Assembly: GCA_900316015.1 (NCBI GenBank) | Contig: ONBG01000024.1 | Span: 1-50,370 of the forward strand | Length of the DNA stretch: 50,370 nucleotides | Source of the DNA: an uncultured Prevotella sp. | GTDB taxonomy: Bacteria; Bacteroidota; Bacteroidia; Bacteroidales; Bacteroidaceae | Direction of reading: 5' to 3' | Shown here: in pieces, positions 7,317 to 15,586 of the stretch | Layout: the number at the start of each line of letters is the position of its first letter | How positions within the stretch are numbered: position 1 is the first letter of the stretch | Made by a program: the position numbers and the translations under genes | The notes under the pieces: generated by a model | Database searches by the model: none | What the model saw: only the letters and a program-made list of their open reading frames with translations | What the model was told of the DNA's origin: nothing

Positions 7317-9356
7317 ATGGATTTTAAGCTCACATCAAAATATTCACCAACAGGTGACCAACCTGAGGCAATACGAGAGCTCACGGAAGGTGTGCTCAGG
7401 GGTGACAAGGCTCAGGTCCTCTTAGGGGTAACAGGATCAGGAAAGACTTTTACTGTTGCCAACGTGATAGCCAATGTCAACCGCCCTACGCTCGTGCTGA
7501 GTCACAACAAGACACTCGCCGCCCAGTTGTACGAAGAGATGAAAGGATTCTTTCCGGAAAATGCAGTGGAATATTATGTGTCCTATTACGACTATTACCA
7601 GCCTGAGGCCTACCTGCCTACCACGGACACCTACATCGAGAAAGACCTTGCCATCAACCAAGACATCGACAGGCTCCGCTTGGAAGCTGTCTCTGCCCTC
7701 CTCTCTGGGCGCAAGGACGTGATCGTTGTCTCGTCTGTCTCCTGCATCTATGGCATGGGCGGGCCCGTCGCCATGCAGGAAAGCATCATCTCCCTGAAGC
7801 GTGGGCAGAAGTTAGACCGCAACATGTTCCTCCGCAGACTTGTCGACGCGCTTTACGTGCGAAACGACGTGGAACTGCAACGGGGCAACTTCCGCGTGAA
7901 AGGAGAGACCGTGGACGTGGCCATGGCATACAGTGACAACATCCTGCGCGTCACCTGGTGGGATGATGAGATTGACTCTATTGAGGAAGTGGACAGCGTC
8001 ACCTACCACAGGCTTGCTTCCTTTGAGGAATACCAGATCTACCCTGCCAACCTCTTCGTGACAACCAAAGAGCAGCAAGAGATCGCCATTCGGAAAATTC
8101 AGGACGATTTGGTGAAGCAAGTCGACTTCTTCAACGACATCGGCGACCCGATCAAGGCACAACGCATCAAGGAGAGAGTGGAATACGACATGGAGATGAT
8201 CAAGGAACTCGGGACCTGCTCAGGGATCGAGAACTACTCCAGGTATTTTGATGGCAGGGAACCCGGGGAGCGTCCCTACTGCCTGCTCGACTTCTTCCCC
8301 AAGGATTACCTGATGGTGATCGATGAGAGCCACGTGAGCGTTCCCCAGCTGAATGCCATGTGGGGAGGCGACCGAGCGCGCAAGCAAAACTTGGTAGAGT
8401 ACGGCTTCCGACTGCCCGCAGCCTTTGACAACCGTCCCCTGAGATTCGAGGAGTTCGAGGCACTGACCAACCAGGTCATCTACGTTTCCGCGACACCTGC
8501 CGATTACGAAAAGCAACAAGCTGAAGGAGTCGTGGTGGAGCAATTGATCCGACCCACGGGACTGCTCGACCCGGAAATAGAAGTAAGGCCCAGCGAGAAC
8601 CAGATCGACGACCTGATGGACGAGATCCTCACCCGTTGCCACCGGCAAGAACGCGTCTTGGTGACCACCTTGACCAAAAGAATGGCAGAGGAGCTGACCG
8701 AGTATCTGCTAAACCATGGCGTCAAGGCCAACTATATCCATAGTGACGTGGCAACCCTCGACCGGGTAAAGATCATGAATGACTTACGGGCAGGCGTTTA
8801 CGATGTCTTGGTGGGAGTCAACCTGTTACGTGAAGGACTCGATTTGCCTGAGGTCTCTTTGGTAGCCATCTTAGACGCAGACAAGGAAGGGTTTCTCCGG
8901 AGCGAACGGTCGTTGACACAGACCGCCGGACGTGCGGCGAGAAACGTCAACGGAAAGGTGATCATGTATGCGGACACGATCACAGACAGCATGCAAAAGA
9001 CCATCGACACCACCACCCGACACAGGATGAAGCAGATGCAATACAACGAAGCCCACCATATCACTCCCACGCAGATCGTCAAGGACATCAAGGGGTCACT
9101 GCCGACCTCGAAGGAAGGAGGAGAGGCACAGCCCTATCAGAAAGTGGCTTACCTTGAACCTGACAACGCCGCCTTTGCCGCCGATCCCATCATCATGAAG
9201 ATGAGCAAAGAACAACTCCAAAAGAGTATCGACGACACCACGCAACTCATGAAGGCTGCTGCCAAAAAACTTGACTTTATCCAAGCCGCACAATACAGGG
9301 ACGAAATCATCAGGTTGCAGAAGGAATTGGAAGCCAAGGAAGCCGGGAATGCGTGA
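7317..9356 (+). CDS. uvrB: Excinuclease ABC subunit B
   Basis: A 679-residue UvrB, the helicase-like damage-verification subunit of nucleotide excision repair. UvrA loads it at lesions and it then recruits UvrC. Walker A is GVTGSGKT (37-44). The beta-hairpin region is present (YYVSYYDYYQPEAYLP, about 90-105). Walker B is VIDESHVS, and helicase motifs V-VI (VGVNLLREGLDLPEV and QTAGRAARN) follow. The C-terminal UVR motif (about 635-670, KKLDFIQAAQYRDEIIRLQKE) binds UvrC. Length is normal for the family. ATG at 7317 opens MDFKLTSKYSPTGDQPEAI, the conserved beginning. Its partner uvrA lies at 31858-34686. Confidence 0.98.
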   Translation: MDFKLTSKYSPTGDQPEAIRELTEGVLRGDKAQVLLGVTGSGKTFTVANVIANVNRPTLVLSHNKTLAAQLYEEMKGFFPENAVEYYVSYYDYYQPEAYLPTTDTYIEKDLAINQDIDRLRLEAVSALLSGRKDVIVVSSVSCIYGMGGPVAMQESIISLKRGQKLDRNMFLRRLVDALYVRNDVELQRGNFRVKGETVDVAMAYSDNILRVTWWDDEIDSIEEVDSVTYHRLASFEEYQIYPANLFVTTKEQQEIAIRKIQDDLVKQVDFFNDIGDPIKAQRIKERVEYDMEMIKELGTCSGIENYSRYFDGREPGERPYCLLDFFPKDYLMVIDESHVSVPQLNAMWGGDRARKQNLVEYGFRLPAAFDNRPLRFEEFEALTNQVIYVSATPADYEKQQAEGVVVEQLIRPTGLLDPEIEVRPSENQIDDLMDEILTRCHRQERVLVTTLTKRMAEELTEYLLNHGVKANYIHSDVATLDRVKIMNDLRAGVYDVLVGVNLLREGLDLPEVSLVAILDADKEGFLRSERSLTQTAGRAARNVNGKVIMYADTITDSMQKTIDTTTRHRMKQMQYNEAHHITPTQIVKDIKGSLPTSKEGGEAQPYQKVAYLEPDNAAFAADPIIMKMSKEQLQKSIDDTTQLMKAAAKKLDFIQAAQYRDEIIRLQKELEAKEAGNA

Positions 9357-9379
9357 AAACGTTAAATATTGTCTAATCC

Positions 9380-9410
9380 TTTGGGGATAGGAGTTTATTT
9401 ACTAATTTTG
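9380..9410 (+). promoter_or_regulatory. Promoter of the DUF4468 gene cluster
   Basis: TTTG (9380-9383), a 19-nt spacer and TAATTTTG (9403-9410) match the Bacteroidetes consensus. The start codon follows 29 nt later. Confidence 0.7.
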
Positions 9411-9438
9411 TATCTCAGTAACATATAAAAGTTAGGAT

Positions 9439-10416
9439 ATGAGAAAGTTCATGATAGCCTTGTTTGCCTTCCTCCCCATGTTGGCAATGGCACAATCCAA
9501 AATGACAGCTGAACAACAGTTGGAAGAGGCAAAGCGCGCCCAAGCCGCCGCCAAGCAAGCAGTAAAAGAGGCGAAGGCAGCTGCCAAGAAAGCAGCAAAA
9601 GCCAAGAAACTACAAGAAAAGGCAGCCGCTGAGATGGCAAAGGCAGCCAAGATCAAGGCACAGGCAGAAGCTCAGCCTACTCAGGTGGGAGCTCAGCCTA
9701 CAAAGTCGGAGACGAAGCCCGTTCAGCAGGCAAAAACCAAGCCCACGCAGGCAGAAGCCCCGAAGACGGGGATGTCGCAGTCCAAGGTAACACAACCTTC
9801 GGCTGACACCCAGCAGGGAAGTTCCTCCTGGTACGTACCGAAAGAGGAGCCCAAGCCTAACAAGGTGGTAGCAAAAGTTCCCGTAGTTGCAGGCTCTGCA
9901 TCTGATCCTGACGCAAAATACTTAGCTGGGACCGTTCCCGAGGAGAATGGCAAGATCGTCTTCACCTTGGACTTAGATGCCCCAGGGCAAAGTGCCGAGA
10001 CCATCTACGGCAAATTATACAATTGTATCAACAGCCTGACAAAAGGCGAGGACGAATTGCCAGAGAGCGCAATTGCCTTAGTGAACCCAAAGGAACATAT
10101 CATTGCGGCAAGGTTCAAGGAATGGTTAGTATTCACCAACAATTTCCTGTCACTGGACCGCACGGAATTCAACTTCACGCTGATCGCCAACTGCACGGAC
10201 GGGCATGCCCATGTCACCATGGAAAGGATGAGCTACAGCTATGAGGAAGACCGTCCAACCGGGTTCCATTCCCCAGCCGAGGACATCATCAGCGACAAGG
10301 CAGCCCTCAACAAGAAAGGGACAAAGATCAACAAGGTAACGGGTAAGTTCCGTAGGAAGACCATCGACCGCAAGGACGCCATTTTCCAGGCACTCACACA
10401 AGCACTTAACAAATAA
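9439..10416 (+). CDS. Exported DUF4468 (TBP-like fold) protein with Ala/Lys coiled region
   Basis: A 325-residue protein with a signal peptide (MRKFMIALFAFLPMLAMAQ, cleavage after about residue 19). Residues 22-75 form a highly charged Ala/Lys/Glu helix (EEAKRAQAAAKQAVKEAKAA). Residues 76-150 are a Pro/Thr/Gln/Lys-rich linker with QPTQVGAQPTK-type repeats. The C-terminal half carries a DUF4468 domain from about residue 170 (KIVFTLDLDAPGQSAETIYG) through FTLIANCTDGHAHVTMERM. DUF4468 proteins are common in Bacteroidetes and their role is not established. The long helix plus flexible linker suggests a periplasmic protein tethered to, or reaching across, the cell wall, which is an inference. It probably leads a three-gene cluster with the next two genes (5-bp gap, then overlap). 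Confidence 0.85.
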   Translation: MRKFMIALFAFLPMLAMAQSKMTAEQQLEEAKRAQAAAKQAVKEAKAAAKKAAKAKKLQEKAAAEMAKAAKIKAQAEAQPTQVGAQPTKSETKPVQQAKTKPTQAEAPKTGMSQSKVTQPSADTQQGSSSWYVPKEEPKPNKVVAKVPVVAGSASDPDAKYLAGTVPEENGKIVFTLDLDAPGQSAETIYGKLYNCINSLTKGEDELPESAIALVNPKEHIIAARFKEWLVFTNNFLSLDRTEFNFTLIANCTDGHAHVTMERMSYSYEEDRPTGFHSPAEDIISDKAALNKKGTKINKVTGKFRRKTIDRKDAIFQALTQALNK

Positions 10417-10421
10417 GAGCA

Positions 10422-10652
10422 ATGGAGAACAACGAAAGCAATGGAATGCCTCCATACCGACGCAGACATGAGCGATTGGGGCATGACGAGAGATATTTGA
10501 ACGTACGGCAGGTTCTGAACCTCATATTCATGATAGGCGGCATTGTAGGTGTCATCTTATTCTTTACCGTAGGCAGGACCGTCGGTGTCATAGTTATTTT
10601 AGCAGCCATGGTCTTCAAGATCATAGAATGCGTATTACGAATGATTCCTTGA
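10422..10652 (+). CDS. Small membrane protein upstream of a porin
   Basis: A 76-residue protein with a basic, Arg-rich cytoplasmic N-terminus (PPYRRRHERLGHDERYLNVR) followed by two closely spaced hydrophobic segments (about 32-48 and 51-68) that form a hairpin in the inner membrane. It begins 5 bp after the DUF4468 gene. Its stop codon overlaps the next start (TGATG, 1 nt), so it is likely translationally coupled to the porin. No family is recognised and its function is unknown. Confidence 0.78.
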   Translation: MENNESNGMPPYRRRHERLGHDERYLNVRQVLNLIFMIGGIVGVILFFTVGRTVGVIVILAAMVFKIIECVLRMIP

Positions 10653-12988
10653 TGAAGAAATTCTTCTTATTAATGGCAATCTTGTCTTTCATGGCAGGCA
10701 TTGCCAATGCACAGGTCGATAGGGATAACTATAACCAGATCGACACGGAAGGCAACATCCAACAACTGAGCAAAAAGAACAAGACCGATTCCTTGGGCAC
10801 GGACAAGGAGATCCCGAAGGGGATCTATGTCTGGACCGTTGACCCTAAGTTCGGGGACAGACAGCAAGCCCAGTTGGACACAATCTCACACATGTTCCCC
10901 AACACGATCTTCACGACAGGCCTGCGAGGGGAGTATAATACGACAGGAAACGTGGGCGCACCACGCATCGCACGTATCTTCGCCGACCGGCTGGAAGGGC
11001 AGCAGTTTGTCTTCACCCAGCCGTATGACTATTTCGTCAAGCCCGTAGAACAATTCCATTTCACCAATACCTTGTCTCCATTCACCAACATCACATATAA
11101 CCAATGTGGAGACCGGACCAACGGTGAGGACCACCTGACAGCCAAGTTCGGCGTGAACGCTGGCAAGAAATTAGGCGTGGGATTCCTCTTCGACTATATA
11201 TATGGTCGCGGATATTATTCCAGCCAAAGCACTTCTCACTTCAATTACACGATGTACGGATCGTATTTAGGAGATCGCTACCAAGCACATCTGCTGATGT
11301 CTACTTACCATCAGAAGCTGACAGAGAATGGTGGGATCACCGACGACAACTATATCACGCATCCGGAAAGCTACAACGAGAGCTACCAGACCTCAGAGAT
11401 CCCCACGGTCTTCTCAAAGACATGGAACAGATTCGACAGCCAGCATATCTTCTTCTCACAACGCTATAACGTAGGCTTCAACAGGAAAGTGAAGATGACC
11501 GAGGAGGAAATCAAGGCCAAGAAATTTGCGATGGAAGCCCAAAAGGACGAGCAAGCGAGAAAGGAAAAGGAACAGGCGGAGAAGGACGCGAAGAAGAAAG
11601 GCAAGCGGTTTGACGAGAAAGCCTATGATGAGAAGAGCAAGAAGACCGCATACGCTGGACGCCCAGACAACGCCAAGATCGCAGGAATAGAACCTGCAGA
11701 AGAGAAGGGAAAGCAGCAAGAACGAATTGCCGTCAAGGGTAAAGCTGGCAGAGACAGTATCATTGCAGCAGAAAAGAAAGCTGCACAGGACACGATGTGG
11801 CTGAAGAACGAATATGTCCCCGTGACCAGTTTCATCCATACATTGAAGTTTGACAACGACCGTAGGATCTTCGAGGCTTTCGAGGTTCCCTCCGATTTCT
11901 ATGTAAACACTTACAATGTAGGCAAGTTCGAGGGCGATTCCATCTTTGACAAGACGAGCGCCTATCGCCTGCAGAATACCGTTGCGCTCTCCTTACTCGA
12001 GGGATTCAACAAATGGGCAAAGTCTGGGTTGAAGGCTTTCATCACCAGCGACCTGCGCCATTTCACCCTACCCGACTCGTTAGGGGGAACGAATAGCTAT
12101 AATGAGCATAACCTGAGTATCGGAGGCGAGCTGAGCAAAAGGCAAGGGAAACTGCTCCATTATGATGTCTTGGCTGAGACATGGCTGACGGGTGAGGATG
12201 CTGGACAACTGAAAATTGATGGGAAGTTAGACATCAACTTCCCCTTGTTCGGGGATACGGTAACCTTGGCGGCCAATGCTTTCTTCCACCGCTTGAACCC
12301 AACCTTCTATTATCGCCATTACCACTCGAAGCATTTCTGGTGGGACCGTGACGACCTGGACAAGATCACGCACTCGCGCATACAAGGAATCCTGAGCTAT
12401 CAGAAGACCAGGACCAAACTGCGGGTTGCCGTTGACAACATCGAGAACTATACGTACTTAGCACAAAGCTATACGATCACGAACACGTATGCTCGCCAGA
12501 ACAATATCGTGGAAGTGAAACAAAACGGAAGTGCAGTGAACCTGCTGACGGCTTCCCTCTCACAGGATTTCACGTTGGGACCGGTGAACTGGGAAAGCGT
12601 CGTCACCTATCAGAAGTCAAGCAAAGAAGACGTGATTCCTGTGCCCGACCTGAATATTTACACGAACCTTTACCTGAGGTTCAAGATTGCCCATGTCCTG
12701 AAATGCGACTTCGGAGCCGATGCCCGCTATTTCACGAAATACTATGCACCCGACTATAGTCCGGCATTAGGGCAATATACAGTGCAAGATGGCAATTACA
12801 AGACTAAGGTAGGAGACTGCCCCATCGTCAACGTGTATGCCAACTTCCATCTCCAGCACACACGCTTCTTTATCATGATGAGCAATGTGACGGCAAGCAT
12901 GGGCTCCAAGGGGTACTTCTTCACCCCTCACTATCCACTGAATGGCAGGATCCTGCGGTTTGGACTGAGTTGGAACTTCTTTGACTGA
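10652..12988 (+). CDS. Putative outer-membrane porin with a charged insert
   Basis: A 778-residue outer-membrane beta-barrel of the Bacteroidetes putative porin type. The start at 10652 is preferred because it gives a clean signal peptide (MKKFFLLMAILSFMAGIANAQ) and overlaps the previous stop; an earlier in-frame ATG adds eight residues. Aromatic-rich beta segments such as NTLSPFTNITYNQCG and HFNYTMYGSYLGDRY, and the terminal FGLSWNFFD, support a barrel. Residues 280-380 are unusual: a Lys/Glu/Ala-rich, probably coiled helical insert (MTEEEIKAKKFAMEAQKDEQ) interrupts the barrel and is probably a periplasmic or surface extension. It ends 7 bp from the convergent menA gene. Confidence 0.85.
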   Translation: MKKFFLLMAILSFMAGIANAQVDRDNYNQIDTEGNIQQLSKKNKTDSLGTDKEIPKGIYVWTVDPKFGDRQQAQLDTISHMFPNTIFTTGLRGEYNTTGNVGAPRIARIFADRLEGQQFVFTQPYDYFVKPVEQFHFTNTLSPFTNITYNQCGDRTNGEDHLTAKFGVNAGKKLGVGFLFDYIYGRGYYSSQSTSHFNYTMYGSYLGDRYQAHLLMSTYHQKLTENGGITDDNYITHPESYNESYQTSEIPTVFSKTWNRFDSQHIFFSQRYNVGFNRKVKMTEEEIKAKKFAMEAQKDEQARKEKEQAEKDAKKKGKRFDEKAYDEKSKKTAYAGRPDNAKIAGIEPAEEKGKQQERIAVKGKAGRDSIIAAEKKAAQDTMWLKNEYVPVTSFIHTLKFDNDRRIFEAFEVPSDFYVNTYNVGKFEGDSIFDKTSAYRLQNTVALSLLEGFNKWAKSGLKAFITSDLRHFTLPDSLGGTNSYNEHNLSIGGELSKRQGKLLHYDVLAETWLTGEDAGQLKIDGKLDINFPLFGDTVTLAANAFFHRLNPTFYYRHYHSKHFWWDRDDLDKITHSRIQGILSYQKTRTKLRVAVDNIENYTYLAQSYTITNTYARQNNIVEVKQNGSAVNLLTASLSQDFTLGPVNWESVVTYQKSSKEDVIPVPDLNIYTNLYLRFKIAHVLKCDFGADARYFTKYYAPDYSPALGQYTVQDGNYKTKVGDCPIVNVYANFHLQHTRFFIMMSNVTASMGSKGYFFTPHYPLNGRILRFGLSWNFFD

Positions 12989-12995
12989 TCATGGA

Positions 12996-13898
12996 TCAGA
13001 TCATCAACCCGATGGAGGTAAGCAGACCGTACAGGAACATGTTGCGGGCTGTCTTGCCTAAGATCCGGTTCAGTTCCTTCCCTTGGTAGATCTTCCGCAT
13101 CTCCTGGTAGGTCTTGACGTGCAACACCACATAGACGATGGGCAAGACAAAGGCAAAGGGATGACCCTCGAAGAGATAGAGCGCACTCGTCAACCAAGCG
13201 ACCAAGCCCACGATCAGGTATAAAGACAAGCCACGCTCCCGTCCCAACCGGACAATCAGCGTTTTCTTACCCGCCTGAAGGTCATTATCAATGTCCCGGA
13301 AATTATTGATGATCAGCAAATCATCAATCACCAACCCGCAGGCTATAGAAGTAACGAGCACCTCCCAGGTAAACCCTGGCTGTCCTGAGGGCATGGCCAG
13401 ATAGTAGGTCAGACACACCGGAACGAGTCCAAAGAACAGCAATACCAACACGTCCCCTAATCCCAAGTAGGACAAAGTGGTGGTATAAAGGAAGCAGAAC
13501 AGCACGCAGGCCACTCCAACGATCACCATTTGCCATCCTCCATACAAGACAAGGGGCAAGCCCACGAGGCAAGCCACTCCGGTCGTGAGCACGATGGCTA
13601 CCTTCATCGCCGCTAATGTCGTCCAACCCATGGCGCAAGCACGGGCAGGACCTAATCGCGTCTCATCATCATTGCCACGCACGAAATCATAATAGTCGTT
13701 CACAAAATTCGCATCAATCTGCATCAGGAAGGCAAAAAGGAAGCACAAGACCGTCGGCAACAAGCGAATCTGCCCTCCGGCGTCCTTCAATGCCAAGGCT
13801 GTGCCTAACATCACAGGTACCGCGGCACCCGTTAAGGTCTTGGGGCGAGCCGCCAACAACCAAGCCTTCATGGAGTTCGTTTCTATATTCTTAACCAT
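12996..13898 (-). CDS. menA: 1,4-dihydroxy-2-naphthoate polyprenyltransferase
   Basis: A 300-residue UbiA-superfamily membrane prenyltransferase that attaches the isoprenoid tail to 1,4-dihydroxy-2-naphthoate in menaquinone synthesis. The conserved start (MKAWLLAARPKTLTGAAVPV) and the Asp-rich prenyl-diphosphate motif (NFVNDYYDFVRGNDDE, about 66-81) are present. A second Asp motif appears as NNFRDIDNDLQAGKKTL (about 196-212). About eight to nine hydrophobic helices follow. I place the start at 13898 (MVKNIETNSM), because the -7 box TACTTTTG at 13907-13914 (complement) lies downstream of the longer frame's start at 13937. That makes the mRNA nearly leaderless. MKAW at 13871 is the alternative start. 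Confidence 0.93.
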   Translation of the reverse strand: MVKNIETNSMKAWLLAARPKTLTGAAVPVMLGTALALKDAGGQIRLLPTVLCFLFAFLMQIDANFVNDYYDFVRGNDDETRLGPARACAMGWTTLAAMKVAIVLTTGVACLVGLPLVLYGGWQMVIVGVACVLFCFLYTTTLSYLGLGDVLVLLFFGLVPVCLTYYLAMPSGQPGFTWEVLVTSIACGLVIDDLLIINNFRDIDNDLQAGKKTLIVRLGRERGLSLYLIVGLVAWLTSALYLFEGHPFAFVLPIVYVVLHVKTYQEMRKIYQGKELNRILGKTARNMFLYGLLTSIGLMI

Positions 13899-13945
13899 AA
13901 TACTTGCAAAAGTATAAATAAATCGGTATATTTGCAAAAAATATG
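13896..13945. promoter_or_regulatory. Overlapping divergent promoters of menA and the HD gene
   Basis: Plus strand: TTG (13904-13906), 20 nt, TATATTTG (13927-13934), ATG at 13943. Minus strand: TTTG (13938-13935), 20 nt, TACTTTTG (13914-13907), ATG at 13898. Each -33 box overlaps the other promoter's initiation zone. Both start codons lie about 9 nt past the -7 box, predicting leaderless or almost leaderless transcripts. Confidence 0.7.
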
Positions 13946-14602
13946 AGCATGATGATAGATAAGTTTGTTAGTCTCGACCTGATGGAGTTCATTGAAAGGA
14001 ATATCCTCCCCCGATATAATCAATTTGACAAGGCCCATGGCTTGATCCATGTGACAAGGGTCATCAAGAGCTCCTTGGAGCTCGCCCAAAAGACTGGCGC
14101 AGACATTGACATGGTGTATGCCATCGCGGCATACCACGACTTAGGACTGGAAGGTCCGCGAGCGATCCATCACCTCACCAGTGGGAAGATCTTAATGGCA
14201 GATGTGAGACTGCGCAAGTGGTTCTCGCCAGAGAAGCTGAGGATCATGAAAGAAGCGGTGGAAGACCACCGAGCCTCAGCCTCCCATGCCCCAAGGAGCA
14301 TCTATGGGAAGATCATCGCGGAGGCCGACCGCGACCTGGAACCGGAGATGGTATTCCGCAGGGCAATCGAATATGGCATCGACCACTACCCAGAAAAAAA
14401 GGAGGAGGAACAATGGGAACGCTTCGTGAACCACATGGAAGAGAAGTACGCTGAACATGGGTACATACGACTGTGGATACAAAATTCCCCCAACGAGCAG
14501 AAGCTCAAGCATATACGCGAGATCATTAACTCGAAAGATGAACTAAGAAGGTATTTCGACAAGATTTATCAAGAAGAAAAACAAGGTCAAAAGATATCAT
14601 GA
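13943..14602 (+). CDS. HD-domain phosphohydrolase-like protein
   Basis: A 219-residue cytoplasmic protein. The first metal-binding His is in AHGLIHVTRVI (about residue 36), and the HD pair is in AIAAYHDLGLEG. Later His/Asp residues occur in VEDHRASASHAP and KIIAEADRD, so the HD metal site (H...HD...D) looks complete. Members of this group hydrolyse phosphate esters, including nucleotides, but the substrate cannot be inferred. The C-terminal third (about 155-219) is a charged helical region. It is divergently transcribed from menA from a -7 box (13927-13934) that leaves almost no leader. Start codons 3 and 4 are alternatives. Confidence 0.82.
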   Translation: MSMMIDKFVSLDLMEFIERNILPRYNQFDKAHGLIHVTRVIKSSLELAQKTGADIDMVYAIAAYHDLGLEGPRAIHHLTSGKILMADVRLRKWFSPEKLRIMKEAVEDHRASASHAPRSIYGKIIAEADRDLEPEMVFRRAIEYGIDHYPEKKEEEQWERFVNHMEEKYAEHGYIRLWIQNSPNEQKLKHIREIINSKDELRRYFDKIYQEEKQGQKIS

Positions 14603-14624
14603 TCGCACTTTTTAACCGAAAATA

Positions 14625-14656
14625 TTTGGTACGATACAGAGAATCATGTACCTTTG
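14625..14656 (+). promoter_or_regulatory. Consensus promoter of the structured RNA
   Basis: TTTG (14625-14628), a 20-nt spacer and TACCTTTG (14649-14656) form one of the best promoter matches in the window. The predicted start is near 14661-14663, about 240 nt before the ribE ATG. Confidence 0.75.
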
Positions 14657-14660
14657 CAAA

Positions 14661-14870
14661 TGAAAGGAGAAAGAAATAGGGCGGTATCGATTCGATCGGG
14701 ATACTCATCAAATAAAATCGAAAAACCGGGAATACTCTCTTGCCAATGGCGGGCCATATAAACTCCTCGGAACTAAGCCGCAAGGCCGGTGGATTACAAA
14801 AGCAGGGAGTTCTCAAATCATATTGGACTCGGAGTTTTCATCACATCATCGATACTCCCTTTTTCTTTTT
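14661..14870 (+). ncRNA. Structured RNA, 6S-RNA-like (or ribE leader)
   Basis: About 200 nt between a consensus promoter and a U-run. The ends pair: GGG-GTATCGAT (14679-14681, 14684-14691) with ATCGATAC-CCC (14848-14855, 14857-14859), followed by TTTTTCTTTTT. Inside, CCGGG pairs with CTCGG, ACTCTCTTGC pairs with GCAGGGAGT, and an apical part contains GCC-GCAA-GGC. Between the helices are large internal loops. One long rod closed by its own ends, with a central bubble and a terminator, is the 6S RNA layout; 6S binds RNA polymerase and modulates transcription. The alternative is a 5' leader or attenuator of ribE, since no separate ribE promoter is visible in the 30 nt after the U-run. It does not show the conserved FMN-riboswitch core. 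Structure was paired by eye, not computed. Confidence 0.5.
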
Positions 14871-14900
14871 ACACTATCTTACATCAAATCATAAATCAGT

Positions 14901-15506
14901 ATGTTCTCTGGAATAGTAGAAGGAATGGCCACTGTCGTGGCAATCAAGAAAGATCATGAAAATATCGACTTCACGCTGACATGCCCGTTCGCGCAGGAAC
15001 TGAAGATCGACCAAAGTATATCACATAATGGTGTCTGCCTGACCGTCGTGGACCTCAAGGGTAACGAGTATACGGTAACGGCAATGAAGGAAACCCTTGA
15101 CCGCTCTAATCTCGGTATGCTAAAAGTGGGAGACGCGGTTAACGTGGAACGCTCAATGCCCATGAATGGCAGGCTGGACGGCCATATCGTACAAGGGCAT
15201 GTGGATGAGACTGCAAAGTGCATCGCGATGGAGGATGCGGGGGGATCTACCTACTTCACTTTCCAATACCCTTACCAGAAAGAGATGGCAGAACGCGGCT
15301 ATTACACGGTGGACAAAGGGTCAGTAACCGTAAATGGGGTGTCCCTGACCGTCTGCGAACCGACCGCCGACACGTTCAAGGTAGCCATCATCCCATACAC
15401 GCGAGAGCACACGAACTTCCACGATATGCAAATCGGGTCTGTTGTCAATATCGAATTCGACATCCTCGGCAAATATATCGCCCGTCTGCAATCGCTCACC
15501 CGTTAA
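14901..15506 (+). CDS. ribE: Riboflavin synthase, alpha chain
   Basis: A 201-residue lumazine-binding protein that dismutates two 6,7-dimethyl-8-ribityllumazines into riboflavin and a pyrimidine. It has two tandem lumazine-binding barrels (about 1-97 and 98-195). The first has MFSGIVEG and SHNGVCLTVVD; the second has DGHIVQGHVDETAKC and SVTVNGVSLTVC. These repeated signatures identify it firmly. Length is normal. It follows a structured 240-nt region (see the ncRNA entry), which may regulate it. Confidence 0.96.
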   Translation: MFSGIVEGMATVVAIKKDHENIDFTLTCPFAQELKIDQSISHNGVCLTVVDLKGNEYTVTAMKETLDRSNLGMLKVGDAVNVERSMPMNGRLDGHIVQGHVDETAKCIAMEDAGGSTYFTFQYPYQKEMAERGYYTVDKGSVTVNGVSLTVCEPTADTFKVAIIPYTREHTNFHDMQIGSVVNIEFDILGKYIARLQSLTR

Positions 15507-15586
15507 TGTCCGTTAAAGTAGAATCCAGCCATGCAAGCATACAAGAGAGCTGTCTTTATAGGACGAACAGTTATTAAAACAGAAAG

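Noticed and set aside
13899-13937. Longer menA start at 13937
   Set aside because: The -7 box on the minus strand lies downstream of that start, and the shorter N-terminus fits the family.
14661-14900. FMN riboswitch upstream of ribE
   Set aside because: The conserved FMN-riboswitch core segments are not found. The end-to-end pairing and terminator suggest another type of RNA.
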